A DNA stretch of 21,832 nucleotides from an uncultured Pseudomonadota bacterium (GCA_946478635.1 CAMLCX010000019.1:1-21832), one strand, 5' to 3'. Positions 5,851-13,696 are shown, counted from the first letter of the stretch. Notes: generated from the sequence alone by a model not told the origin. Numbers and translations are program-made.

Positions 5851-6606
5851 ATGAACTACACTTTGCGCGAGTTGATGGTCGCCGTGGCGGCGCGCGAGAT
5901 CCGCGACGGCGATAAGGTCTTCGTCGGCATGCGCCTGCCGTTGCTCGGTTTTGCCGTTGCGAAGGAAATTCATGCGCCCGCCGCCGTCGGTATTTTTGAA
6001 AACGGCGTGATTCGCGACTGGCCCGCGCTCGAGTCCATATTCACCATGAGCGATCCGCCCAACCTGGCGCGCGCGCTCTACTGCGGCGGTTTGAATGATG
6101 TGATGAATCTCTTGCAGGCGGGAAGGGTCGACCTCGGCTTCATCGGCGGCGCCGAGATCGACCGTTTCGGCAATTTAAATACTCACTGGGTTGAAGACAA
6201 TGGCAAGCGCACGCGCTTGCCGGGAAGCGGCGGCGCTGCAGACATCGCCACCTTGGCAAAGCGTTGCGTCGTCATCATGAATCATGAAAAAAGACGCTTC
6301 GTCCGCAAAGTTCGATATATCACCTCGCCCGGCTTCGGCAGCGGCGGCGATTGGCGGGGCAAAAACGGACTTGCGGGCGGTGGGCCGAGCCGAGTGATCA
6401 CCAGCATGGGGGTTTTTTCTTTCGACCCCGAGAGCCGTGAAATGATCCTCAGCTCACGCCATCCGGGCTTAACCGTAAAACAGATTGAGAGCGAAACCGG
6501 CTGGCCGCTCAAGATCGCGAAAGACGTGCCTGAAACGACGCCGCCAACCGACAGGGAATTGGCCGCGGTGCGAAAATACGATCCGCAAAGAGTGTGGACT
6601 TCCTAG
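5851..6606 (+). CDS. CoA-transferase subunit B (GctB-like, family I)
   Basis: The 251-residue protein is the beta subunit that completes the CoA-transferase begun at 4398. It opens YTLRELMVAVAAREIRDGDKVFVGMRLP, as GctB proteins do. Glu50 in VGIFENGVI lies where the catalytic Glu that forms the covalent CoA thioester is found in Acidaminococcus GctB (Glu54). VDLGFIGGAEIDRFGNLNTHW and the glycine-rich GSGGAADIA and TSPGFGSGGDWR segments are further conserved family blocks. The C-terminal TVKQIESETGWPLKIA is also typical. The ATG at 5851 has only a poor ribosome-binding site after an 84-bp gap that holds a repeat. Its stop at 6606 faces the convergent cyclophilin gene 30 bp away. Confidence 0.87.
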   Translation: MNYTLRELMVAVAAREIRDGDKVFVGMRLPLLGFAVAKEIHAPAAVGIFENGVIRDWPALESIFTMSDPPNLARALYCGGLNDVMNLLQAGRVDLGFIGGAEIDRFGNLNTHWVEDNGKRTRLPGSGGAADIATLAKRCVVIMNHEKRRFVRKVRYITSPGFGSGGDWRGKNGLAGGGPSRVITSMGVFSFDPESREMILSSRHPGLTVKQIESETGWPLKIAKDVPETTPPTDRELAAVRKYDPQRVWTS

Positions 6607-6636
6607 CAGACCGCCACTCCAGGACTCCGATCGCTT

Positions 6637-7149
6637 TCAACTTTCCAGCTTGATGGAATTGATGACCACCGCCTCGACGGGCACATCCTGGTGATGGCCG
6701 CGATCGCCGGTCTTGACCTTCTCGATGCTCTGCACCACATCCATGCCCTCGATCACCTGGCCGAAAACCGCATAGCCGTACTCAGCCGGCGACGGGCTTC
6801 GGTGATTGAGAAAGTCGTTATTCTTGACGTTGATGAAAAATTGCGAGGTTGCGCTGTCGACAACATTGGTGCGCGCCATGGCGATGGTTCCGAGGTTGTT
6901 CTTCAGGCCGTTGGCGGCCTCGTTCTTGATCGGCCCCTGGTTCTTCTTTTCTTTCATCTGCGTGTCCATGCCGCCGCCTTGAATCATGAAACCGGGAATG
7001 ACGCGGTGAAAGATCAGTCCGTCGTAATGCCCTTCGCTCGCATAATCGAGAAAATTCTTGGTCGTAATCGGCGCCTTCTCGGCATCCAGCTCGACGCGAA
7101 TGTTGCCTTTGTTTGTTGTTATCACTACTACCGGGTTTTTTTCCGCCAT
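6637..7149 (-). CDS. ppiB: Peptidyl-prolyl cis-trans isomerase, cyclophilin type
   Basis: The 170-residue cytosolic protein has the complete cyclophilin core. [13 protein letters not shown] (47-59) supplies the catalytic Arg49, Phe54 and Gln57. [17 protein letters not shown] (91-107) supplies the Met, Ala and Phe of the proline pocket. [14 protein letters not shown] follows in the usual place. There is no signal peptide, so it is the PpiB-like cytosolic form that accelerates proline isomerisation in protein folding. A very good ribosome-binding site (CAGGAGGTAATAA) precedes the ATG. It is a single leftward gene between two plus-strand catabolic runs and appears to be housekeeping. Upstream, 7150-7282 is a divergent gap where I could not settle on a promoter. 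Confidence 0.95.
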   Translation of the reverse strand: MAEKNPVVVITTNKGNIRVELDAEKAPITTKNFLDYASEGHYDGLIFHRVIPGFMIQGGGMDTQMKEKKNQGPIKNEAANGLKNNLGTIAMARTNVVDSATSQFFINVKNNDFLNHRSPSPAEYGYAVFGQVIEGMDVVQSIEKVKTGDRGHHQDVPVEAVVINSIKLES

Positions 7150-7282
7150 TTATTACCTCCTGAGAATATCGTTTACGATTTAACACCTTTTTTACGAAAA
7201 CGATACGGGGTGGAAATATCAGTGGTGTTGAGATATGGATACGACAAAATCAACTTAATTCGCGTTTCCGAAAGGAGAGCCT

Positions 7283-8200
7283 ATGCCGAGCGATAAAAAA
7301 ATCGAGGGTATTTTGATGCCCATGCCGGTAGCGTTCAAGCATGACGGCGCCATCGATCATGCGGCGACGGACGCCATCATCGATTTTTACCTGGATTCCG
7401 GTGTGCACGGGTTTTTCCCCTTGGGCACCCACGGCCAGGGCATGGTGATGGAGATCGACGAGCGCAAACAGGTTGCCGAGCAGATCGTTAAGCGAGTGCG
7501 CGGCCGGGTGCCGGTCGTCATGCACATTGGCACGGCAAACACGCTCTCTTCCATCGAGCTCGCCAAGCACGCCGTGAGTCTCGGCGTCGATGCCATCGGC
7601 GTCGTGCCGCCGTACTATTATCCCCACGACGATTGGGAAGTGTATGCTCATTACAAGGCGATCGCGAAGTCCGTTCCCGGCACGCCTATGTTTATTTACG
7701 ACAACACGGAAACAACCTGGGTCGAGATCACTCCGGCCAAGGCTAATAGAATTATCGAAGCCATCGCGCCCAATCCCCTCGCCGGGATAAAGGTTTCGTT
7801 CATCGCTTATGACAAACTCTTGGGTTACGTCTACCAGCTTCCGAAATCGGTCGGAGTTTTTCCGGGCGGCATTTTTTCCTTGTACACCGGCTACTCCGTC
7901 GGCGTTCGCGGCGCCATCCATCCCCCTTCCACGCCTTTTCCGGAAGCTTGCGTGAAAATGTACGAGGCTCTTAAAGCCGGCGACCTCAAGGCGGCACAAA
8001 AGGAGCACGATTTATTGACGCGGCTCATGCAGGTGGTCGGCAAATATCTGCGCACCCACGGGCGCGGCGTATTCTGCGAACTCATGAAACTTCGCGGCCT
8101 GCCGGTGGAGCGTTTCCCGCGCTGGGAAACGCCGCCGTTTACGGACAAGGACAAAGCGGACCTGAAGGAAGGATTGGCGAACGCCGGTTTCAAACACTAG
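7283..8200 (+). CDS. Dihydrodipicolinate synthase / N-acetylneuraminate lyase superfamily protein (atypical)
   Basis: The 305-residue TIM-barrel protein belongs to the DapA/NAL class I aldolase superfamily. The Schiff-base lysine is Lys170 in LAGIKVSF and the acid-base Tyr is Tyr139 in PMFIYDN. The normal carboxylate-binding G-T-T-G-E motif is replaced by GTHGQG (48-53), so it is unlikely to be the housekeeping DHDPS of lysine synthesis. From family knowledge it would cleave or form a pyruvate-type adduct, or act as a hydratase-aldolase on an aromatic or sugar-acid breakdown product. The ribosome-binding site AAAGGAGAG is well placed before the ATG. The heme-oxygenase-fold gene starts 13 bp after its stop, indicating an operon with the downstream UbiD gene. 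Confidence 0.85.
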   Translation: MPSDKKIEGILMPMPVAFKHDGAIDHAATDAIIDFYLDSGVHGFFPLGTHGQGMVMEIDERKQVAEQIVKRVRGRVPVVMHIGTANTLSSIELAKHAVSLGVDAIGVVPPYYYPHDDWEVYAHYKAIAKSVPGTPMFIYDNTETTWVEITPAKANRIIEAIAPNPLAGIKVSFIAYDKLLGYVYQLPKSVGVFPGGIFSLYTGYSVGVRGAIHPPSTPFPEACVKMYEALKAGDLKAAQKEHDLLTRLMQVVGKYLRTHGRGVFCELMKLRGLPVERFPRWETPPFTDKDKADLKEGLANAGFKH

Positions 8201-8213
8201 CGGTTGGCATTGC

Positions 8214-9014
8214 ATGGAAACCGCACAAAGACCGCTGTCGCTGGAGATCGGCAAGAAATTCTCGCCCGCCGAGGCGAAAGCGTTTACCGATGCGATCAAA
8301 CAGCGCATGTACGCGCGCTGGAACGAAAGAGTCTTCGGCGGCGCGTTCATGCGCGATCTGGAAGCCGGCACCCTTCCCTTCGAGACCATCAAGCTGTTCT
8401 GGCGTCATTGGTACAGCTATCCAGTGGAGGTCAACAATTTTCACCTGATCATTTACCAGCGTCACCAGGGCATTTTCGCGCGCCATCGCGACCTGCTGGC
8501 GCCCTACGTCGGCAAAATCAGCGATGAACTCGTCAATCCGAGCATTCCGGGCCACATTCAAATTTTGATCAAACAAGGCGAAGCCTTTGGCGTTTCGGCC
8601 GACGAAATGATCAATTGCGAAGTGCTCGCCGAATGCCGCGCGCTCACGGAATTTGCACGCGGGCTGGTTTACGAAGGCAGCATGATCGAATGGTGGGCGC
8701 GTTCGCTCAACGAAGAGATGTTCGGCCATTGGGCCAAGCGCTGGTGCGAGGCGCTGCTGGGCAAATACAAGATCAAAGACGCCGACCTGCATTATTTCCA
8801 GGTCCACGAAGAGGCCGATCTGCACGAGCACCTCGATGGCCTGATGGCCCACGGACAGGTCGCGCGCATGATCTTCGAGCGCTTGCTGCAAGACGGCAAC
8901 ACTTGGTACCGGCCCGGTTGGGGGCCGGAGTATTGTTGTCTAACCAACGCCGATTGCGTTGCCATGTTTCACGACGGCATTTATAAGCACGCCAAGGAGT
9001 TGGGTCACTTTTAA
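8214..9014 (+). CDS. Heme-oxygenase-fold (TenA/PqqC-like) protein, possibly a diiron or other metal oxidase
   Basis: The 266-residue all-helical protein belongs to the TenA/PqqC/heme-oxygenase-like superfamily. The opening pattern FMRDLEAGTLPFETIKLFWRHWYSYP resembles TenA and PqqC. The TenA catalytic Cys and Asp are not seen. Instead there are clustered potential metal ligands: Glu72 and His77 (VEVNNFHLIIY), Glu159 (SMIEWWARSLNEE) and a dense set in YFQVHEEADLHEHLDG (His198, Glu199/200, Asp202, His204, His206). This resembles the iron-containing redox enzymes of the HDO group, but the ligand spacing does not match exactly, so the activity is inferred. It starts 13 bp after the aldolase stop, without a clear ribosome-binding site. 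A UbiD gene follows after about 120 bp. Confidence 0.75.
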   Translation: METAQRPLSLEIGKKFSPAEAKAFTDAIKQRMYARWNERVFGGAFMRDLEAGTLPFETIKLFWRHWYSYPVEVNNFHLIIYQRHQGIFARHRDLLAPYVGKISDELVNPSIPGHIQILIKQGEAFGVSADEMINCEVLAECRALTEFARGLVYEGSMIEWWARSLNEEMFGHWAKRWCEALLGKYKIKDADLHYFQVHEEADLHEHLDGLMAHGQVARMIFERLLQDGNTWYRPGWGPEYCCLTNADCVAMFHDGIYKHAKELGHF

Positions 9015-9020
9015 GGACTT

Positions 9021-9110
9021 TCACCACGCAGAGCACGCCCCCACCTTCATCCTCCCCCGCGACCGCGGGGGAGGAAAGAGGAGGGGGGATCTTCGCGGGT
9101 TCCGTGGTGA
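9021..9110. repeat. Nested inverted repeat between the heme-oxygenase-fold and UbiD genes
   Basis: An outer 8-bp pair TCACCACG (9021-9028) / CGTGGTGA (9103-9110) encloses an inner perfect hairpin at 9051-9074. The inner stem is CCTCCCCCGC / GCGGGGGAGG with loop GACC. The element ends about 27 bp before the UbiD start. It looks like an intergenic palindromic repeat; an RNA structure affecting ubiD translation is also possible. Confidence 0.6.
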
Positions 9111-9137
9111 GAATCAGGTTTGAATGAAAGCATAACT

Positions 9138-10586
9138 ATGCCCTTCAACGACTTGCGTGAATTCATCGACGCGGCGCGAAAACTTGGACAAGTCAAAGAT
9201 ATTCACGGCGCGCACTGGAACCTCGAGATCGGCGCGCTGACGGAGATGTTCGCTTTCAAAGAGCCGTCGCCCATGGTGCTATTCGATCATATCGCGGAGT
9301 ATCCACCGAATTTTCGTGTGGTCTCGAATATCGTCAGCAATCCGGTCCGCTCGGGACTGACCGTCGGCATGCCCACGGACGCGGCCCCCATCGAGCTCAT
9401 CGCTCGCTGGAAAGAAATACTCAAAGGCGTCCATCCCGTTCCCCCTCGTGTCGTGAGTCACGGGCCGATCCTCGAGAATGTGACAACCGGCGACGACATC
9501 GACATGACGATTTTTCCGACGCCGCACTGGCATGAGCTCGACGGCGGCCGTTACATCGGCACGGCCGATTGCGTGATCACTGGTGAGCCGGAAGAAGGCG
9601 GCTGGGTCAACGTCGGCATCTATCGTGTTCAGATCCACGACAAAAACACCCTGGGTCTCTACGTTTCGCCCGGGCACCATGCGCGCATCATGCGCGAAAA
9701 ATACTGGGAGAAAGGCAGGAACTGTCCGGTCGTCGTCACCTTCGGCCAGGACCCGCTGCTGTTTCTCGTTGCCGGGCAGTCGATGCCCTACGGTATGTCG
9801 GAGCTCGACTATGCCGGCGGCCTGCGCGGCGCGCCCGTCGATGTCATACGCGGCGAGCTGACCGGCTTGCCCATTCCCGCCACCGCCGAGATCGCTATCG
9901 AAGGAGAAGTACCGCCGCCTAAAGAGCAGGTGCACATGGAAGGACCTTTCGGCGAATGGCCGGGCTATTATGCCCACGGCGCGGCCAACGAACCGGTCAT
10001 TCGGGTCAAACGACTCTATTATCGCAACGATCCCATCCTTTGCGGCGCGCCGCCGTTAAAACCGCCGTTTGTCACATTCGGTGTGCCCATCGGCGCCGCA
10101 GCGATTTGGAATTATCTGGAAAAGGCCGACGTGCCGGATATCAAGGGCGTTTGGTGCTACGTGGGCGGATCGGCGCCGGGCGGCGGCGCGCCGTTTATCA
10201 TCGTATCGCTCAAACAGCGCTACCATGGCCACGCGCAGCAAGCGGCCATCGCCGCGCTCGGATCGCGCGCCGGCAATTATCACGGCCGCTTTGTCATCGT
10301 CGTCGATGAAGACATCGATCCGTCAGACATGAAGGAAGTGATCTGGGCGGTGTCCACGCGCTGCGATCCAAAAACCGCCATGAGCATTATCGACGGCTGC
10401 TGGAGCACGCCGCTCGATCCGGCCATGCATCCGGACCAGCGCGACGCCGGCAATTTCGTCAACAGCCGGGCGATTCTGAATGCGTGCCGGCCCTATGCAT
10501 GGCGCGATCGTTTTCCGCCGGTCAACGCGTTGAGCACCGAGCTGAAGCAAAAAATCAGCGAGAAATGGAAGGAAGAGCTGGCGTAG
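9138..10586 (+). CDS. UbiD-family (prenylated-FMN-dependent) decarboxylase
   Basis: This 482-residue protein has UbiD length and motifs throughout. GGWVNVGIYRVQI (155-167) gives the prFMN/metal-binding region with its conserved Asn and Arg. GMSELDYAGGLRGAPVDVIRGE (219-240) is the central block. EGPFGEWPGYY (268-278) contains a Glu pair spaced five apart, as in the UbiD active site (Glu268 and Glu273). RLYYRNDPIL is also typical. UbiD enzymes reversibly decarboxylate aromatic, heteroaromatic or alpha,beta-unsaturated acids and need prenyl-FMN made by UbiX, which is not in the window. I chose ATG 9138 because MPFNDLREFI matches the start of the second UbiD here (MAFNDLREWI); an upstream in-frame TTG (9120) adds six residues. 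It lies in a run with the aldolase-type and heme-oxygenase-fold genes, so it probably acts on a ring acid or enoic acid of that pathway. Confidence 0.93.
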   Translation: MPFNDLREFIDAARKLGQVKDIHGAHWNLEIGALTEMFAFKEPSPMVLFDHIAEYPPNFRVVSNIVSNPVRSGLTVGMPTDAAPIELIARWKEILKGVHPVPPRVVSHGPILENVTTGDDIDMTIFPTPHWHELDGGRYIGTADCVITGEPEEGGWVNVGIYRVQIHDKNTLGLYVSPGHHARIMREKYWEKGRNCPVVVTFGQDPLLFLVAGQSMPYGMSELDYAGGLRGAPVDVIRGELTGLPIPATAEIAIEGEVPPPKEQVHMEGPFGEWPGYYAHGAANEPVIRVKRLYYRNDPILCGAPPLKPPFVTFGVPIGAAAIWNYLEKADVPDIKGVWCYVGGSAPGGGAPFIIVSLKQRYHGHAQQAAIAALGSRAGNYHGRFVIVVDEDIDPSDMKEVIWAVSTRCDPKTAMSIIDGCWSTPLDPAMHPDQRDAGNFVNSRAILNACRPYAWRDRFPPVNALSTELKQKISEKWKEELA

Positions 10587-10638
10587 AGACCATTTGCAGT
10601 TGACGCAGCCACAGCTTGCTCGCAAACAGCATACGCCA

Positions 10639-11265
10639 ATGGACTTTCTCTGGGATCTTTTCCATCGAATCTACGACGTTGAATCTCTGGTTCGCGTCGG
10701 TGGTGTCGTTGGCCTGACGGTGATCGTTTTTACCGAAACCGGATTGCTCATTGGCTTTTTCCTGCCGGGCGACTCGCTGCTCGTCACCGCCGGTCTGTTC
10801 GCCGCCCGCGGCGATCTGGATGTTACCCTTCTTATTGTTAGCCTGAGCGCGGCGGCCATCGCTGGGGATACTGTGGGCTATAACATAGGCGCGCGCGCCG
10901 GCCCGAAGCTTTTCAGCCGCCCGGATTCGCTGCTCTTCAACCGTAAACACCTCCTGACGACGAAGGAATTCTACGAGCGCCACGGCCCGTTCACCATCGT
11001 TATCGCCCGTTTTGTGCCGATCATTCGAACTTTCGCGCCGGTGGTCGCCGGCATCGGCGCGATGGAATACCGGCGCTTCCTCGCATACAACATCATGGGC
11101 GGCATCGGCTGGGTTCTCACGACGGTTTTAGGAGGCTATTTTCTCGGCCAGATGGTTCCCAACATCCACGATCACATCCACAAGATTATCGTGGTCGTCA
11201 TCGTGCTATCGCTCCTGCCCATGATCATCAAGATCGCCAGAGAGAAACTCAAGAGCAAGGATTAA
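10639..11265 (+). CDS. DedA-family (VTT domain) membrane protein
   Basis: The 208-residue protein is a polytopic inner-membrane protein of the DedA family. Family signatures are Glu33 with the following TGLLIGFFLPGDSLLVTAG (FxPGD at 41-45), the AGDTVGYNIGARAG segment (75-88), and FVPIIRTFAPVVAGIGAMEYRRF (125-147) with the conserved Arg-containing re-entrant motif. About five hydrophobic segments are visible, ending in a C-terminal helix at 182-200. DedA proteins are thought to move phospholipids such as undecaprenyl phosphate or phosphatidylethanolamine across the membrane. It starts 52 bp after the UbiD stop at an ATG without a clear ribosome-binding site; functional links to UbiD are doubtful. 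The 168-bp downstream gap (11266-11433) shows no clear terminator or other feature. Confidence 0.92.
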   Translation: MDFLWDLFHRIYDVESLVRVGGVVGLTVIVFTETGLLIGFFLPGDSLLVTAGLFAARGDLDVTLLIVSLSAAAIAGDTVGYNIGARAGPKLFSRPDSLLFNRKHLLTTKEFYERHGPFTIVIARFVPIIRTFAPVVAGIGAMEYRRFLAYNIMGGIGWVLTTVLGGYFLGQMVPNIHDHIHKIIVVVIVLSLLPMIIKIAREKLKSKD

Positions 11266-11433
11266 TCTCCTGCTTCCGAGTTAGAGCGCACTCGCGGAGC
11301 ATGGATCGCCGCCGAACACACTTGAACGGGTGGTCCGCGCCTTTTTACTTTATTTGCCCGCGCAATCCAATTTGACACGTGCAAGGACTGCTGGCTTGAC
11401 CGCCAGGGTGAATATCCGAAAAACCGGAAGCCT

Positions 11434-11856
11434 CTAGAGCCCCGCGCGCGAACGCGGCGCGGGACTGCCTCGCATCCGAATCCGAGTGCCGACCCGTTTC
11501 ATACGCCCTTGCGATTCCGCGATAAGCTCCGGGCTTTGCACCAACTTGGCCTGCATCTTGGCCTGAATCCCACGGCGAAGATAATTCGGGTTGAAATTGA
11601 GAGTGTCGCAGACGTTTAGAAACGAAAACGGATCCCTTTCGTCTTGAGCGAACAGCCAATCGTGCGCCTCGCTAAAAAGTTTCGCGCGCAGGGGAATCGG
11701 CTCGTCGCAATACTTTAAAACGCACTCGATGGCATCGGCAAGAATGGCCAGCATCAGCTCCTGCTCGGGTTCGAGATTGTTGGTTCGTGTGAAAATATCG
11801 AGATACTGATCAGGCGCAATCACATCTCCTTCAAATAATCGTCCGGAATTTTCCAT
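11434..11856 (-). CDS. Conserved hypothetical protein, small and soluble
   Basis: A 140-residue soluble protein with a good ribosome-binding site (CAGGAGGG) before its ATG. The core reads ILADAIECVLKYCDEPIPLRAKLFSEAHDWLFAQ, then RDPFSFLNVCDTLNFNPNYLRRGI. This helical pattern (EAxxWL....PFSFxxVCxxLxxxPxxLRRG) recalls small uncharacterised proteins I associate with deltaproteobacteria and related lineages. The second half has helix-turn-helix-like periodicity, so DNA binding is possible but unproven. The last 25 residues are rich in Arg, Pro and Ser and probably disordered. It is the last gene of the leftward group at 11.4-12.3 kb and faces the DedA gene convergently. I cannot assign a function. 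Confidence 0.65.
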   Translation of the reverse strand: MENSGRLFEGDVIAPDQYLDIFTRTNNLEPEQELMLAILADAIECVLKYCDEPIPLRAKLFSEAHDWLFAQDERDPFSFLNVCDTLNFNPNYLRRGIQAKMQAKLVQSPELIAESQGRMKRVGTRIRMRGSPAPRSRAGL

Positions 11857-11999
11857 GATTTCCCTCCTGGTTGCTGGGTACGCCGGTACAGTCTCGGGCG
11901 GATGAAAAACGGCCGGCAGCTAGAATACAATTGAACCCAAACCGCGCGTCTGAATAGTGCAACGCGAGTTCCGAAGAAAAGAACAAAGGGAAATGTTTG

Positions 12000-12341
12000 C
12001 TAAATGCGGAAGACTTCCTGGAAGCGGAAAACGTCCTGGCTGATGGGCCCTGGATGGGCTGCTTTCTCGAAACATACCGGCGGTGGTGGTGTAAATCTTA
12101 CGCGGCGCACTTTTGCGCCGAGAATCAACTTGCCCGTGACCTTTTCCCTCGGCGACCAACTCACCGCACGGCCCGTGGGAACCGTGTCATTGGAATCATC
12201 GAGCGTATCGAGAGAAAAGTATGAGGTCTCGAAGTTTAACGTGAGAGGAAAATTTTTCTGAGATGCCTCGGCGTAGGCATCAAAGGTGGACACCCCGATC
12301 AACAACGCACACAAGAGGACTCCTAACCAGCGCCGCTTCAT
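12000..12341 (-). CDS. Small putative exported protein, unknown function
   Basis: The minus-strand frame from ATG 12341 encodes about 113 residues and begins MKRRWLGVLLCALLIGVSTFDAYAEA, a textbook signal peptide with likely cleavage after AYA. A TAGGA motif lies about nine bases upstream. The mature part (NFPLTLNFETSYFSLDTLDDSNDTVPTGRAVSWSP) has no family I recognise, and the C-terminal third is Pro- and Arg-rich and may be non-native. It could be a truncated or frameshifted remnant of a longer exported protein. The opposing plus-strand frames show no signal. If this call is wrong, 11857-12553 is essentially empty of genes. The 212 bp upstream (12342-12553) show nothing definite. Confidence 0.45.
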   Translation of the reverse strand: MKRRWLGVLLCALLIGVSTFDAYAEASQKNFPLTLNFETSYFSLDTLDDSNDTVPTGRAVSWSPREKVTGKLILGAKVRRVRFTPPPPVCFEKAAHPGPISQDVFRFQEVFRI

Positions 12342-12553
12342 GGCGCGCAATCCTATTCGGTGGCCGGTAATTTGTCAATAATTTTGTCTTCTCTGCCAAC
12401 GAATGCCCGGATCCTACGGCGACTGCGCGAATCACACTTTGTCGGGCGAAGCCCATCAGGCATTGTCGCATTTCAGTTTTGACCGCTGATCCCGGTTGGA
12501 TGGACTGCCGTTGGAGGTCGTCATGGCGGGTAGCACGGATCGTTACGGCGAAG

Positions 12554-13633
12554 CTAATTTCTAAGGCTTTTAATAGGTTGCATGCGAAAGGGAATGCCTT
12601 GCTTTTTTAATTCCGTTTCATAGAGGGCGCGAATTTCCGGCGGTTCGTCTTCGTGTTCGAGCAAGTGGCCGCCTTCGTGTTCGCTCAAATTGGGCCGCCA
12701 AGGGTGACCGACTTGCCGCAGCCCGCGTCTTAACGCGAGATGGCGCGCGGCTTCTTTGCTGGTTGTGAAATGATGGTGATACCAGCCTTCCGGCGGCACG
12801 AGCAGGCTTCCCGGTTGCCAATCGACTCGAATCATTTCCTTTTCTTTTCCAGGATACCACATGAGCGAATACCCTTTGCCGGCGATCACGATGACCTGCG
12901 CGCCCGGCCCGTGGCGATGCGCTTTTTTATATGTGCCCGACTCGACCGCCATGATGTGGCCGACCATGGAATTTCCAGAGAGATGTATACCTAACCGGCT
13001 AAAGCCGATGCCGCGCTCGGGATGCGGATCGAGCGTCACGGCGCGGAGGTCCGGAATAAAGTTAACCACCCGGTCTTCCTGTTCGCCGGGTTTCATATCG
13101 CTGCTGAAAAAGTCCTTCTGGCCGGCAAAGCGATCCTTAAACTCATAGGGCACGTCAAAGATAAAATCAGCCGAGTTATAGACGTTCATAATCAACGGCA
13201 AATTATTCGCCGTCGCCAAGCGCACGGGCTCGGTCGATGAGCCATTATGATGCTGGTGCCGAGTGTTAAGCGGCGGCGAAAACAGACTGCCGGGTTGCCA
13301 TTCGAGTGTGATGGGATCTTTGCTACCATTCTGCCAAAATTGCGTGGCGCCGCGCCCGGAAAGAATGAGAACCTGCTCCTCGTACATGTGGCGTATTGGC
13401 TTGAGACTCTTGCCTGGAGGAATCTCGACAATCAAGACACCCACGAATCCCTGGGACCCTTCGAGGTGGCAATAGGCCGCGGGACCGCCCCAACGCTCCC
13501 AATGCTTGAGCGGCGCGGTCTTCAAATCTTCAACGCCGTAACCGTTGATGAGCGAAAGTCCGTCTTTTTCGCAAAATTCCAAAAACGCCGATTTTCGCGC
13601 GTATCTCTTGGCCGAAGCCTCGTCCAGGGGCAT
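12554..13633 (-). CDS. Bicupin protein (cupin copy 1)
   Basis: The 359-residue protein folds into two cupin domains. In domain 1 (about 60-145) KPIRHMYEEQVLILSGRG supplies His82 and Glu85/86, and NTRHQHH (124-129) the second histidine motif; the first His of the normal HxH is missing. In domain 2 (about 220-305) AHRHGPGAQVIVIAGKG gives His239 and His241 but Gln246 where the motif has Glu. WYHHHF (284-289) supplies the last His. The C-terminal tail GGHLLEHEDEPPEIRALYE is shared with the other cupins here. Bicupins include ring-cleaving dioxygenases, oxalate decarboxylase-like enzymes and isomerases; the reaction is unknown. An AGAGGT ribosome-binding site precedes the ATG. It is the last gene of the long leftward run, 63 bp after the permease. 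Confidence 0.82.
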   Translation of the reverse strand: MPLDEASAKRYARKSAFLEFCEKDGLSLINGYGVEDLKTAPLKHWERWGGPAAYCHLEGSQGFVGVLIVEIPPGKSLKPIRHMYEEQVLILSGRGATQFWQNGSKDPITLEWQPGSLFSPPLNTRHQHHNGSSTEPVRLATANNLPLIMNVYNSADFIFDVPYEFKDRFAGQKDFFSSDMKPGEQEDRVVNFIPDLRAVTLDPHPERGIGFSRLGIHLSGNSMVGHIMAVESGTYKKAHRHGPGAQVIVIAGKGYSLMWYPGKEKEMIRVDWQPGSLLVPPEGWYHHHFTTSKEAARHLALRRGLRQVGHPWRPNLSEHEGGHLLEHEDEPPEIRALYETELKKQGIPFRMQPIKSLRN

Positions 13634-13650
13634 GCATGCACCTCTATTAA

Positions 13651-13684
13651 GTTTCGAGTTAAACCGAGACCCGAGACCCGAAAC
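13651..13684 (-). repeat. GTCTCGGG-type intergenic repeat, copy 2
   Basis: Read on the minus strand, the 63-bp gap between the permease and the cupin copy 1 gene contains GTTTCGGGTCTCGGG, then GTCTCGGTTTAAC and TCGAAAC. It shares the GGGTCTCGG-TTAAC-TCGAAAC pattern with the copy at 5772-5820, in the opposite orientation. Confidence 0.55.
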
Positions 13685-13696
13685 TAGAAACGGTTC

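Noticed and set aside
7150..7282. Divergent promoters between ppiB and the DapA-like gene
   Set aside because: Several TTG-containing hexamers exist but none pairs with a good -10 at 16-18 bp spacing, so no promoter was called.
7250..8008. Minus-strand open frame of 252 codons
   Set aside because: It is antisense to the DapA/NAL-family gene with its Lys170 and Tyr139 motifs, and has no domain of its own.
8190..8891. Minus-strand open frame of 233 codons
   Set aside because: It is antisense to the heme-oxygenase-fold gene; composition is shadow-like and no motif is visible.
9279..9977. Minus-strand open frame of 232 codons
   Set aside because: It is antisense to the first UbiD gene and shows no family signature or ribosome-binding site.
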